This document shows, piece by piece, positions 32,607-40,456 of a stretch of 44,110 nucleotides of DNA. Position numbers and translations under genes: made by a program. The notes beneath the pieces were generated by a model, which was not told the DNA's origin, ran no database searches, and saw nothing but the letters and a program-made list of their open reading frames with translations. The stretch comes from Clostridia bacterium (GTDB lineage Bacteria > Bacillota > Clostridia > Oscillospirales > Acutalibacteraceae), in NCBI GenBank assembly GCA_017430145.1, contig JAFRNP010000067.1, positions 1 through 44,110 of the forward strand. The letters run 5' to 3'. Numbering within the stretch: the first letter of the stretch is position 1; each line of letters begins with the position of its first letter.

Positions 32607-33070
32607 CAGCGGTTCAGAATGAAGATCGCAAGGTTCAGGTACCCTGCAAGGGTGACCCAGACGAGGTAGGGGACCAGCAGGCGTCCCGCCGTTTTGCTGC
32701 CGCGCCGGAACGCGAGCAGGGTGAACAGGATCAATACCCACAAAATCACCAGCCACACGAACGAGAACAAAAACGCCCGGAAGTTGAAAAACAGCAGAGA
32801 CCAGCAGAAGTTGAAAAAGAGCTGGGCGGCGTACAGCGGCAGCGCCCGGGCGGGCGTTTGCGGGGAGATAACGGCAAAATAGGCGGCAAAGCCCATCATC
32901 AGGTACAATACCGTCCACACGACCGGAAAGACCCACGCCGGCGGCGTGAGGGGCGGCTTTATCAGCTCGTCGAAAAGGTCCATACTGTCTTTTGTCAGCA
33001 GCGCCGCAAGGCCCCCGACGGCAAGGGGCGCCGCCAATTGCGGCAGCAGCTTTCTGATCTGCAGTTTCAT
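32606..33070 (-). CDS. tspO: TspO/MBR family protein
   Basis: 154-residue five-helix membrane protein of the translocator-protein family, which binds porphyrins and is linked to tetrapyrrole and stress responses. Key segments are KPPLTPPAWVFPVVWTVLY in the first loop/helix 2, NFCWSLLFF in helix 3 and TLAGYLNLAIFILNR at the end. The ATG at 33070 is chosen over one ten codons upstream because GAGGTG lies 7 bases before it and the result has normal length. Transcribed toward the transporter gene; no heme genes are adjacent. Confidence 0.93.
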   Translation of the reverse strand: MKLQIRKLLPQLAAPLAVGGLAALLTKDSMDLFDELIKPPLTPPAWVFPVVWTVLYLMMGFAAYFAVISPQTPARALPLYAAQLFFNFCWSLLFFNFRAFLFSFVWLVILWVLILFTLLAFRRGSKTAGRLLVPYLVWVTLAGYLNLAIFILNR

Positions 33071-33121
33071 ACGCTTCACCTCTTTATTAAGCGTATGCAA
33101 AAGGGCGTCGGCGTATGCACG

Positions 33122-33152
33122 AATAAAAAAAAGCCGCCTCGGAAGGCGGCTG
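33122..33152 (-). terminator. Intrinsic terminator after the alpha/beta hydrolase gene
   Basis: Minus strand: AGCCGCCT-tccg-AGGCGGCT, then TTTTTTTT. It lies about 170 bases past the hydrolase stop and upstream of tspO, separating the two minus-strand genes. Confidence 0.82.
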
Positions 33153-33162
33153 TTGCAGAAAA

Positions 33163-33295
33163 AAGTAATAAAGTATAAAAGTATGAAAGTAACAAATGCG
33201 GAAGGGCTTCGCCCTGATTATAAAAAACGCAGGTTTATTCTATCATCGGGTGCGGGCGTCAGCCCGCCATTGTTTGATACTTTGTATCTTTTATA
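33163..33295 (+). repeat. Dispersed ~140-bp repeat family 2, copy A
   Basis: Begins AAGTAATAAAGTA, contains the small hairpin AGGGCTTCGCCCT and GCGGGCG...GCCCGC, and ends TTTGATACTTTGTATCTTT. It is homologous, in inverted orientation, to 41050-41197. The flanks carry AAAGTA(A/T)-type short words. It is non-coding. Confidence 0.78.
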
Positions 33296-33325
33296 TTTTT
33301 TTGATTCTTTGTTTTCGGAACTCTG

Positions 33326-34291
33326 TTAGTCTTTTACGTACTTATCCACAAACTCCCACACCTTCGGCCAGTACAGCTCCGGGTGCACGTCCACGGATTC
33401 CGCGTGCTCGGCGTCCGGGACGGAGAGAAGGTCTTTTTCGGCGGCGCAGGCGTCATAAACGACGTTCATCATCCGGTAGGGGACGAAGTCGTCCTTTTCG
33501 CCGTGGATGAACAGCGTGGGGGTCTTTGAGTTGGCAACCGCGTCCACGGGGCTGCACTTTTTCATATCCCATCCGTAAAAGAGCTTCGAATAGGTATTCG
33601 CAGCGGGCATAAACGGGAACTCAGGCAGGTGCAGCAGGTTGCTGATCTGGCCGGCGCACTGCTCGTAGCAGTTGGTGTAGCCGCAGTCCGCAATGGCGCA
33701 CTTGACGTTGTCGGGCAGTTCTTCGCCGGTGACAAGCATCGTTGTGGCGGCGCCCATGGATTCGCCGATGATCACGATCACGGCGTCGGGATCCATGGAG
33801 ACGATATAATTGATCCATGCGATCGCGTCGTAGCGGTCAAAATAGCCCATGGTGCAGTGCTTCTGCTCGCTCTTGCGGTGCCCGCGCATGTAGGGCATCA
33901 ACACGTTATAGCCCTTTTCATGGAAGGGGCGCGCCTGCCTTGCGATGCAGCGCGGCTGGGAGGAATAGCCGTGCAGGGCGACGCACCACTTGTGGCTCTC
34001 AACGGTTGCGGGGATGATATCTGCGTGCAGCGTCTCACCCTTGCCGTTGATGAGGCGCGTGTCTTCGGGACGGTTGGCCATATACCAGTCGTCGGACTTG
34101 CGGAACTCTTCAAGCGTCAGATATTTGTGCATGTTGCCGGGTTCGTTCAGGCTCTCTTCGGGCTTGGAGTTGATATAGCCCCATCTGCCCAGCGCCCCTT
34201 CGTAAACGACGGCGCCGGCAGCCAGATACGCGCCTGCGGCGATTGCGGCGGCTTTTGCGGTGGTCCCGAGGATCTTCGTCACTTTAGCCAT
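33326..34291 (-). CDS. Alpha/beta hydrolase with N-terminal membrane segment
   Basis: 321 residues. A hydrophobic Ala-rich helix (about 8-30) suggests a membrane anchor or signal. The hydrolase core has HGYSSQP (oxyanion region), GESMGAATT (nucleophile Ser), HGEKDDFVP (acid Asp) and the catalytic His in DAEHAESV. It resembles BAAT/YkfF-like exported hydrolases of Clostridia; the substrate is unknown. The ATG at 34291 has AAAAGGAG 9 bases upstream. The promoter lies at 34335-34363. Confidence 0.9.
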   Translation of the reverse strand: MAKVTKILGTTAKAAAIAAGAYLAAGAVVYEGALGRWGYINSKPEESLNEPGNMHKYLTLEEFRKSDDWYMANRPEDTRLINGKGETLHADIIPATVESHKWCVALHGYSSQPRCIARQARPFHEKGYNVLMPYMRGHRKSEQKHCTMGYFDRYDAIAWINYIVSMDPDAVIVIIGESMGAATTMLVTGEELPDNVKCAIADCGYTNCYEQCAGQISNLLHLPEFPFMPAANTYSKLFYGWDMKKCSPVDAVANSKTPTLFIHGEKDDFVPYRMMNVVYDACAAEKDLLSVPDAEHAESVDVHPELYWPKVWEFVDKYVKD

Positions 34292-34334
34292 TCGAAATGC
34301 TCCTTTTATAACAAAATTCTCAATATTTAAAAAT

Positions 34335-34363
34335 ATCATACCATACCCCGCCGGGTTTTGCAA
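34335..34363 (-). promoter_or_regulatory. Sigma-A-type promoter of the alpha/beta hydrolase gene
   Basis: On the minus strand TTGCAA (34363-34358), 17-bp spacer, TATGAT (34340-34335). Confidence 0.75.
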
Positions 34364-34494
34364 GTACAAGTTATAAAAAAGAAGGCCGTTTTATTTACGG
34401 TTTTATTATGTGCCGTCATTTCGTTCCCGATTTCGCTTGTTTCGTTCTCGGGGCGTTGTTTTTTCTGACATTATAGAATGAAAGTGCAAATTAC

Positions 34495-34563
34495 GGATAC
34501 CGCACAAAGAATTTTGAGAAAATCAGTAAAACCGCTTGTAAAAAAACGGTTTGTGTGGTATCC
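34495..34563 (+). promoter_or_regulatory. Hairpin 1 in the leader of the second LRR gene
   Basis: Outer arms GGATACCGCACAAA and TTTGTGTGGTATCC pair over 14 bp with one G-U. An inner stem AAACCG/CGGTTT lies near 34530-34552. A TATAGAAT box at 34472 suggests transcription begins just upstream; no clear -35 was found. An alternative promoter-like pair TTGTAA-17-TATCCT overlaps the 3' arm. Confidence 0.65.
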
Positions 34564-34569
34564 TGTAAG

Positions 34570-34681
34570 TGCTACACAAACTTCATATTTCCTTAACACA
34601 GGTGTGTATTTTTATCATTTTGGTAAAAATGCAAACTCTGTCTTTTCATACTTGTGTTAAGTGAAAAGTTTGTGTAGCGAC
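34570..34681 (+). promoter_or_regulatory. Hairpin 2 (long, conserved) in the leader of the second LRR gene
   Basis: Arms TGCTACACAAACTT...CTTAACACA and TTGTGTTAAG...AAGTTTGTGTAGCG pair over about 25 bp with an internal loop; an apical stem ATTTTTA/TAAAAAT sits inside. Downstream ACAAATCGGAG leads into the terminator at 34705. Layout and sequence resemble the leader at 24772-24875. Confidence 0.8.
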
Positions 34682-34704
34682 AAATCGGAGCTTTGTATTT
34701 TTCG

Positions 34705-34738
34705 GTGCGGCGGCTTCGGTTTGCCGCACTTTTTGTTT
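34705..34738 (+). terminator. Intrinsic terminator in the leader of the second LRR gene
   Basis: GTGCGGC, 11-base loop, GCCGCAC, then TTTTTGTTTT. It lies only about 70 bases before the start codon, so it would attenuate the surface-protein gene. Confidence 0.82.
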
Positions 34739-34804
34739 TGCGCGGAAGGAGGATGGCTCTTTTTTGTAAAACTCAAAAAAATATTCGGAAAGGAAAAAAC
34801 AGAA

Positions 34805-37006
34805 ATGAAAAAAACAATAGCGATCCTGCTTTCGTTCATAATGCTGTTCTGTCTGCTTCCGGCGTTTTCTTCCGCTGCGGAGCTTGTGGGTTCCGCTCAA
34901 TGCGGGGACAATCTTATCTGCAGAATGTATTCAAATGGTCTTGTGACCATCAGCGGCACAGGACCGATGTGGGACGATTGGCGTTACGAAGTTCTTTTGG
35001 AAGGATATCATGTCCCTATGGTTACATTAGAAATCGGAAACGGCGTGACAAGTATTGGGGGTAATGATGATTTATGGAGTGGTGCGTTTATCAGTTGTTC
35101 CGATCTTACAAGCGTTTCGATTCCGAATAGTGTGACAAGCATCGGGGACTGGGCGTTTTGCGGCTGCAGTGGGCTTACGAGCGTGACGATCCCGAACAGC
35201 GTGACAAGCATCGGGGACTGGGCGTTTGGCAGCTGCAGAAGTCTTCTTGCAATTACGATCCCGAACAGTGTGACAAGCATTGGAAAGCGTGCGTTTGCCG
35301 ATTGTCCTGAGTTGACAGAAATCAAAGTCGGCGTCAATAATCCTGTTTACCATGCACGGGGGAACTGCCTGATTCAAACCAATAATAAATCATTGATCGC
35401 CGGTTGTAAGACCAGTGTGATCCCTGCCGATGGCAGTGTGACGAGCATTGGGGACTCTGCGTTTTACGGCTGCAGGGGGCTTACGAGCGTGACGATCCCG
35501 AACAGCGTGACGAGCATTGGGGACTCTGCGTTTTACTACTGCAGGGGGCTTACAAATATTTCGATCTCAAGTAGTGTGACGAGTATCGGAAGACGAGCAT
35601 TCTATGAGTGCAATGGTCTGACCGGCGTTCATATTTCTGACCTGACAGCCTGGTTGGCGATCAGCTTTGAACATGATTATCTATCAGATTATTCGGAAAC
35701 ATTAGGTTATTATGAATACCCGGATGGTACGTTGGATGTGTGGACTGATTCTGAGTCTATCGAAATATGGGCGAACCCGCTGTGGTATGCGCATCATCTT
35801 TATCTGAACGGAGAAGAAGTAACGAATTTATTGATCCCGGAAGGTGTGACGAGTATCGAGAACGATGCCTTTTCCTGTTGTACGGGCATTGAAAGCGTTA
35901 CGATCCCTGACAGCGTAACAAGGATCGGGGCAGGAGCGTTTTATGAAAACAACGCTTTATCATACGTTTTCTTTAACGGAAGCGAAGAGGCGTGGAATGG
36001 AATAGATATTTCGCCGAGTATCTGTTACTCTTGTTATTACCTTGATAACAACGCTTTGTCGAATGCCGCTGTTCATTATCATGCAACAGACCATATTCCC
36101 GGCGAACCGATCGAAAGCGTTTTGACAGGAGCAACTTGCGCAAAATCGGGCGAAAAGCATGTAATTGTGAAATGCTCTGTTTGCGGTATCACGCTTCATG
36201 AAGGCAATGAAGAGATCCCTGCCACGGGCGAGCATACCGAAGGGGAACCTGTGGAAGCGGTCCTGTCCCCCGCCACCTGCGGAGAAGCAGGCGTAAAGAA
36301 GATCACGGTCAAGTGCGCCGTCTGCGGCGAGACGCTCAGCGAAAGCACCGGCGAGATCCCCGCAACGGGCGAACATACCGAAGGGGAGCCTATTGAAACG
36401 GTCCTGACCCCCGCCACCTGCGGAGAGGCCGGCGAAAAGAAGATCACGGTCAAGTGTTCCGTCTGCGGTGAGACGCTGAGTGAGATCACCGGCGAGATCC
36501 CCGCCACGGGCGAACATACCGAAGGAACGCCTGTTGAAACAGTCCTGACCCCCGCCACCTGCGGAGAGGCCGGCGAAAAAAAGATCACGGTCAAGTGCGC
36601 CGTCTGCGGCAAGACGCTGAGCGAAACTACCGGCGAGATCCCCGCCACGGGAAACCACACGCCCGGTACGCCGACGTCAACCGTTTTGCAGCAGCCTACC
36701 TGCACAATGGTCGGTTTGCGTATTACCACGGTCACTTGTACCGGATGCGGAAAGATCCTCGATGAATCTACCGCACAGATCGCCATGGTCGACCACGTGG
36801 ATATAGACTGCGACGGCAAATGCGATAACTGCAGACAGCCGATGTCTGGCTCGGAGCAGCCGCAGCAGCCGGAAAACCCCGGCGGTGAAACGGAAGAGAT
36901 CTGCAAATGGTGCGAACAACATCACGACAATACGTTTGTCGGAAGGATCACAAAAATCATTCACAACATTCTTTATTTCTTCTCCCGGATATTCGGCAAA
37001 AAATAA
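34805..37006 (+). CDS. BspA-like LRR surface protein with Cys-pair repeats
   Basis: 733 residues, secreted. The signal peptide is KKTIAILLSFIMLFCLLPAF ending near SSAAE. An entry domain (CGDNLICRMYSNGLVTISGT) leads to about ten LRR_5 units in two blocks, split by a YHARGNCLIQ insert and by a larger insert (LTAWLAISFEHDYLSDYSE). Five 47-residue CxxC repeats follow. The tail has CDGKCDNC, ICKWCEQHH and a C-terminal hydrophobic/basic segment (IIHNILYFFSRIFGKK) that may tether it to the membrane. The ATG at 34805 gives the signal peptide and has AAAGGA upstream. Its LRR units are nearly identical at DNA level to those of the giant gene. Confidence 0.92.
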   Translation: MKKTIAILLSFIMLFCLLPAFSSAAELVGSAQCGDNLICRMYSNGLVTISGTGPMWDDWRYEVLLEGYHVPMVTLEIGNGVTSIGGNDDLWSGAFISCSDLTSVSIPNSVTSIGDWAFCGCSGLTSVTIPNSVTSIGDWAFGSCRSLLAITIPNSVTSIGKRAFADCPELTEIKVGVNNPVYHARGNCLIQTNNKSLIAGCKTSVIPADGSVTSIGDSAFYGCRGLTSVTIPNSVTSIGDSAFYYCRGLTNISISSSVTSIGRRAFYECNGLTGVHISDLTAWLAISFEHDYLSDYSETLGYYEYPDGTLDVWTDSESIEIWANPLWYAHHLYLNGEEVTNLLIPEGVTSIENDAFSCCTGIESVTIPDSVTRIGAGAFYENNALSYVFFNGSEEAWNGIDISPSICYSCYYLDNNALSNAAVHYHATDHIPGEPIESVLTGATCAKSGEKHVIVKCSVCGITLHEGNEEIPATGEHTEGEPVEAVLSPATCGEAGVKKITVKCAVCGETLSESTGEIPATGEHTEGEPIETVLTPATCGEAGEKKITVKCSVCGETLSEITGEIPATGEHTEGTPVETVLTPATCGEAGEKKITVKCAVCGKTLSETTGEIPATGNHTPGTPTSTVLQQPTCTMVGLRITTVTCTGCGKILDESTAQIAMVDHVDIDCDGKCDNCRQPMSGSEQPQQPENPGGETEEICKWCEQHHDNTFVGRITKIIHNILYFFSRIFGKK
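36092..36796 (+). repeat. Five 141-bp repeats encoding 47-residue CxxC units
   Basis: Units of the form HTEGEPVETVLTPATCGEAG, then KKITVKCAVCGETLSE and EIPATGE. Units 2-4 are nearly identical in DNA; units 1 and 5 have diverged. They are analogous to, but distinct from, the 49-residue CxxC repeats of the giant protein. Confidence 0.9.
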
Positions 37007-37084
37007 GGAACTCATCGGCCTGAAAGAACGGGCAGTTTTCCTCGTTCGCCGTCACCGGTATTAAAAAGCATTAACAGAAAAACG

Positions 37085-37121
37085 GGACCGTATCGAAGCA
37101 CAATTTCCTTTGGTACGGTCC
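37085..37121 (+). terminator. Probable terminator after the second LRR gene
   Basis: GGACCGTA pairs with TACGGTCC, with an inner AAG/CTT pairing. The following CTATTATATTG is only weakly T-rich, so efficiency is uncertain. Nothing else is seen in 37007-37220. Confidence 0.55.
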
Positions 37122-37220
37122 TATTATATTGTAATCAAAGTCAAAATGGCATCTGAAGTGTTTCTCGCATTGTCCGAACTGCAATTGCAGACAGAAACAG
37201 CGTTGACTTGAGGCTGCCTC

Positions 37221-37574
37221 TTATGAGACAGCCTCTGTATTCACGATTTCTTTGATTCGATTGATAAAAACGTCCATTTCATGAAATACGATCTCCACGA
37301 TGATCGACCAGTTGATTCCTTCGTAATTGTGGACCAGGCGATGGCGCAGACCGGAAACGACGTTCCACGGGATTCCTGAATAATGCTCCTTGAATTCCGT
37401 GTTGAGCTGATAGACTTGTTCGCCGATATTATAGAGCGGTGTTGTTACCGCCCATTGTGTGTACCTGTCGTTCAGCAGCATATCCGGAGATATACCGTGC
37501 ATTTTTAATTGAACAGACAGTTCATCCCAAAGACGGATAATTGTTTCCAATCTTTCTGCGTCTGTCTGTTTCAT
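37221..37574 (-). CDS. hepT: HepT-like ribonuclease toxin (HEPN domain)
   Basis: 117 residues, all helical. The HEPN signature R-x4-H-x-Y is present as RHRLVHNY (R77, H82, Y84), the RNase site of HepT and the tyrosine that the MntA partner can adenylylate. Normal length. The ATG overlaps the stop of the upstream nucleotidyltransferase gene by 4 bases. Together they form a type VII toxin-antitoxin module. A short AGGCTG/CAGCCT stem overlaps the stop region. Confidence 0.9.
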   Translation of the reverse strand: MKQTDAERLETIIRLWDELSVQLKMHGISPDMLLNDRYTQWAVTTPLYNIGEQVYQLNTEFKEHYSGIPWNVVSGLRHRLVHNYEGINWSIIVEIVFHEMDVFINRIKEIVNTEAVS

Positions 37575-37861
37575 GCGATCCTGACTCCTTCCCGCATTAC
37601 CGAATCGTAAAAGGCGCTGTCCTTGTTGACTTCACAGATTTCAAACGCATCTACATTTTTGCCTGTCAGTTCACGAAGATCCTCCGCGAATGCAAAAATA
37701 TTACTTTTCTTAAAACCGTCGCCGCCGAATACCACAACGTCAAGATCTGATTGTGCCGTCGCGTCGCCCCTGGCATAGGAACCGAACAGGATCGCGTGAT
37801 CCGCGTGGTACTTTCTCAGCAGCAGCTGGATCATGGTTTCTATTTGATGTTTTGACAGCAT
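37571..37861 (-). CDS. mntA: MntA-like minimal nucleotidyltransferase antitoxin
   Basis: 96 residues. The minimal nucleotidyltransferase motif GSx10DxD is intact: GSYARGDATAQSDLD (G27, S28, D39, D41). In studied pairs MntA adds AMP groups to the HepT tyrosine and blocks its RNase. AAAGGAG lies 10 bases before the ATG. Start and order (antitoxin first, 4-base overlap) are typical. The promoter is at 37906-37934. Confidence 0.9.
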   Translation of the reverse strand: MLSKHQIETMIQLLLRKYHADHAILFGSYARGDATAQSDLDVVVFGGDGFKKSNIFAFAEDLRELTGKNVDAFEICEVNKDSAFYDSVMREGVRIA

Positions 37862-37905
37862 GGGAGCCAGCTCCTTTCTAAAACAGGGAATCTTGTTCCG
37901 GAAAT

Positions 37906-37934
37906 ATTATAACCGAGTAAAACAATAAAAGCAA
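37906..37934 (-). promoter_or_regulatory. Sigma-A-type promoter of mntA/hepT
   Basis: On the minus strand TTGCTT (37934-37929), 17-bp spacer, TATAAT (37911-37906). Confidence 0.75.
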
Positions 37935-38005
37935 CAGTTTTTTTATGATTGGTTTTTTGTTTGCCTAAAAGCAAAAAGAAACCCGTCGATTCTCCGAAAA
38001 TGCAA

Positions 38006-38034
38006 TTGACTTGCGGGCATTTCAATTGTATAAT
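38006..38034 (+). promoter_or_regulatory. Sigma-A-type promoter of the GH2 gene
   Basis: TTGACT (38006-38011), 17-bp spacer, TATAAT (38029-38034), about 40 bp before the start codon. Confidence 0.82.
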
Positions 38035-38038
38035 GTAG

Positions 38039-38055
38039 GCGTATAATTTATACGC
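38039..38055 (+). promoter_or_regulatory. Operator-like palindrome at the GH2 transcription start
   Basis: GCGTATAA-t-TTATACGC, perfect 8-bp arms, placed at the predicted start site just before the Shine-Dalgarno AGGAGG. A repressor site is likely; the regulator is not in the window. Confidence 0.7.
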
Positions 38056-38073
38056 TGACAGGAGGCGTTTTGA

Positions 38074-40443
38074 TTGCGAAAAACCATCGATCTGAATTTT
38101 AACTGGAAATACTCTCCCTCGTTTGACGAGGCCATGCTGCGGCCGGGGTACGACGACGGCGGTTTTGAGATTGTGGATATCCCGCATACCAACAAGGAGC
38201 TGCCGCTTAACTACTTTGACGAAAAATGCTACCAGTTCGTGTGCTGCTACCGCAAGACTTTCCGTCTGCCGAAAGAGGCGTTTGAGGCGGGACGGCGCGT
38301 GCTGCTGCATTTTGAGGGCGCCGCGAACTTTGCGAAGGTGGTCTTAAACGGCAAGCCCGCCGGGGAGCACAAGGGCGGCTACACGCCCTTTACGCTGGAC
38401 GTGACGGAGCTGGTCAACAGGTCCAACAACGTGCTGGCGGTCATGCTGGACTGCACGGAGCGCAGTGAGATCCCGCCCTTCGGCTTTATGGTGGATTACC
38501 TGTGCTACGGCGGCATCTACCGCGAGGTGTGGCTGGAGATCACCGAGGAGAGCTTTATAGAAGATCTCTTCATCAAAACGCCGAACGTGCTCAGACAGTA
38601 CAAAATCGTGGAGGCGGATATCTCCTTCAACAAGCCCGTGAAGGGCGCGGTCCTGCTGAAGGTCTCCGACGGCGATACGGTGCTTGCCGAACGCAAGGCG
38701 GAGATCGACGGCAAGGTCCTGCGGGTACGCTGGAACGTCAAAAACGCCCGCCTGTGGGACGTTGACGACCCGCAGCTCTACACCTTCACCGCCGCCTGGA
38801 AGGGCGACGAGACGGGCAAACGCTTCGGCTTCCGGGAGGTAAAATTCACCCGCCGGGGCTTCATGCTCAACGGCAGGCTTCTGCAGCTTGTAGGGCTCAA
38901 CCGCCACCAGAGCTATCCGTACGTGGGCAACGCCATGCCCGCCTCCGCCCAAAAAGCGGACGCGGACCTGCTGAAATACCGGCTCGGCTGCAACTTCGTG
39001 CGCACGGCGCACTACCCGGATTCCGTCCATTTTCTGGACCGCTGCGACGAGATCGGTCTGCTGGTATTTACCGAAATGCCCTCCTGGCAGCATCTGGGCG
39101 AAGGGGAGTGGCGCGACAACTGCCTGCAGAATATCCGCGACATGGTCGTCCGCGACCGCTCGCACCCGTGCGTCATCCTTTGGGGCGTGCGCGTGAACGA
39201 GGGCGCTGACTGCGACGAGTTCTATACCGAGACCAACGCGCTGGCGCGCTCCCTTGACCCCACGCGGCAGACCGGCGGCGTGCGCAACATGCCCCGCAGC
39301 CACCTGCTGGAGGACGTGTATACCTATAACGATTTCAGCCATTCCGGCGGGGCGGTCAAGCTCCTGCCCCCGGCGATCGTGACAGGCTTCAAGGCGCCGT
39401 ATCTGGTGACGGAGCACAACGGGCATATGTACCCGACCAAGAGCTTCGACAGGGAGGAGCTGCGCCGCGAGCACGCGCTCAGGCATCTGCGCGTCCAGAA
39501 CACGGCCTTCGGCTCCCGCCGGATCTCCGGCGCCACAGGCTGGTGCATGGCGGACTACAACACCCACAAGGATTTCGGCAGCGGCGACCGCATCTGCTAC
39601 CACGGCGTGACCGATATGTTCCGCGTGCCCAAGCTCGCCGCGGCGGTCTACGCCTCCCAGCAGGACAATTTCCCGGTGATGGAGTCCTCCTCCGCCATGG
39701 ACGTGGGCGAATACCCCGGCGCCGTGATCGGGCAGACCTATATCTTTACCAACTGCGACTACGTGGAGGTCTATAAAAACGGCGAGTACAAAAGCACCGC
39801 GTATCCGGACTTCAGGGCGTACCCGCACCTGCCGCACCCGCCCATCAGCCCCCTGGATTTCATCGGCGACAGCCTGGTCACCGAAGAGGGGCTTGACGAG
39901 AAGGCGGCGGACGCCCTGCGCGACGCCTTTGCCGCCGCCAACAAATACGGCTTCGTTATGCCGCCCGTCAACTACGCGAAGGCGGTCTACGGCATCCTGA
40001 AAGGAAAACTCAAATTCCAGCAGATCTACGACATCGTGACTAAATACTTCGCCAACTGGGGCGCGGAACAGGTGACCTACCGGTTTGACGGCTACAAGGA
40101 CGGCAGGCTTGTGAAGTCCATCACGCGCACGGCGGCGACCGAATTCATTCTGCGCGCGGCGGCGGACAGCCTGGTCCTGACCGAGGATAAAACCTACGAC
40201 GTGACGCGTATTGAGCTGGAGCTGACCGACGGTTACGGCAACCGCCTGCCGTTCTCGAATAACGTGGTGAACGTGCGCGTCGACGGCCCCGCGCGGGTGA
40301 TCGGCCCTGCGTCATTTTCCCTGATCGGCGGCGACCGCGCCTTCTGGGTGCGCACCGTCGGCAGATCGGGCAAAGCGAAAATCACGGTCGAAAGCGAGGG
40401 CCTTGCCCCCACGGAGATCGAACTGGAAATCACAAAGAAATAA
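38074..40443 (+). CDS. Glycoside hydrolase family 2 (beta-galactosidase/glucuronidase-like)
   Basis: 789 residues without a signal peptide, so cytoplasmic. The N-terminal jelly-roll has FEGAANFAKVVLNGKPAGEH and DYLCYGGIYREVWLEI. An Ig-like domain leads to the TIM barrel: VGLNRHQSYPYVG, FVRTAHYPDS, the acid/base in WGVRVNEG (E376) and the nucleophile in LVTEHNGHMYP (E447). An extra C-terminal beta domain (about 570-789) has YVEVYKNGEY and a final strand VESEGLAPTEIELEI. The substrate is probably a beta-galactoside or glucuronide. It starts at TTG with AGGAGG 8 bases upstream. Co-transcribed with the phosphoribosyltransferase gene. Confidence 0.92.
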   Translation: MRKTIDLNFNWKYSPSFDEAMLRPGYDDGGFEIVDIPHTNKELPLNYFDEKCYQFVCCYRKTFRLPKEAFEAGRRVLLHFEGAANFAKVVLNGKPAGEHKGGYTPFTLDVTELVNRSNNVLAVMLDCTERSEIPPFGFMVDYLCYGGIYREVWLEITEESFIEDLFIKTPNVLRQYKIVEADISFNKPVKGAVLLKVSDGDTVLAERKAEIDGKVLRVRWNVKNARLWDVDDPQLYTFTAAWKGDETGKRFGFREVKFTRRGFMLNGRLLQLVGLNRHQSYPYVGNAMPASAQKADADLLKYRLGCNFVRTAHYPDSVHFLDRCDEIGLLVFTEMPSWQHLGEGEWRDNCLQNIRDMVVRDRSHPCVILWGVRVNEGADCDEFYTETNALARSLDPTRQTGGVRNMPRSHLLEDVYTYNDFSHSGGAVKLLPPAIVTGFKAPYLVTEHNGHMYPTKSFDREELRREHALRHLRVQNTAFGSRRISGATGWCMADYNTHKDFGSGDRICYHGVTDMFRVPKLAAAVYASQQDNFPVMESSSAMDVGEYPGAVIGQTYIFTNCDYVEVYKNGEYKSTAYPDFRAYPHLPHPPISPLDFIGDSLVTEEGLDEKAADALRDAFAAANKYGFVMPPVNYAKAVYGILKGKLKFQQIYDIVTKYFANWGAEQVTYRFDGYKDGRLVKSITRTAATEFILRAAADSLVLTEDKTYDVTRIELELTDGYGNRLPFSNNVVNVRVDGPARVIGPASFSLIGGDRAFWVRTVGRSGKAKITVESEGLAPTEIELEITKK

Positions 40444-40456
40444 GGAGGAAGTTTCC

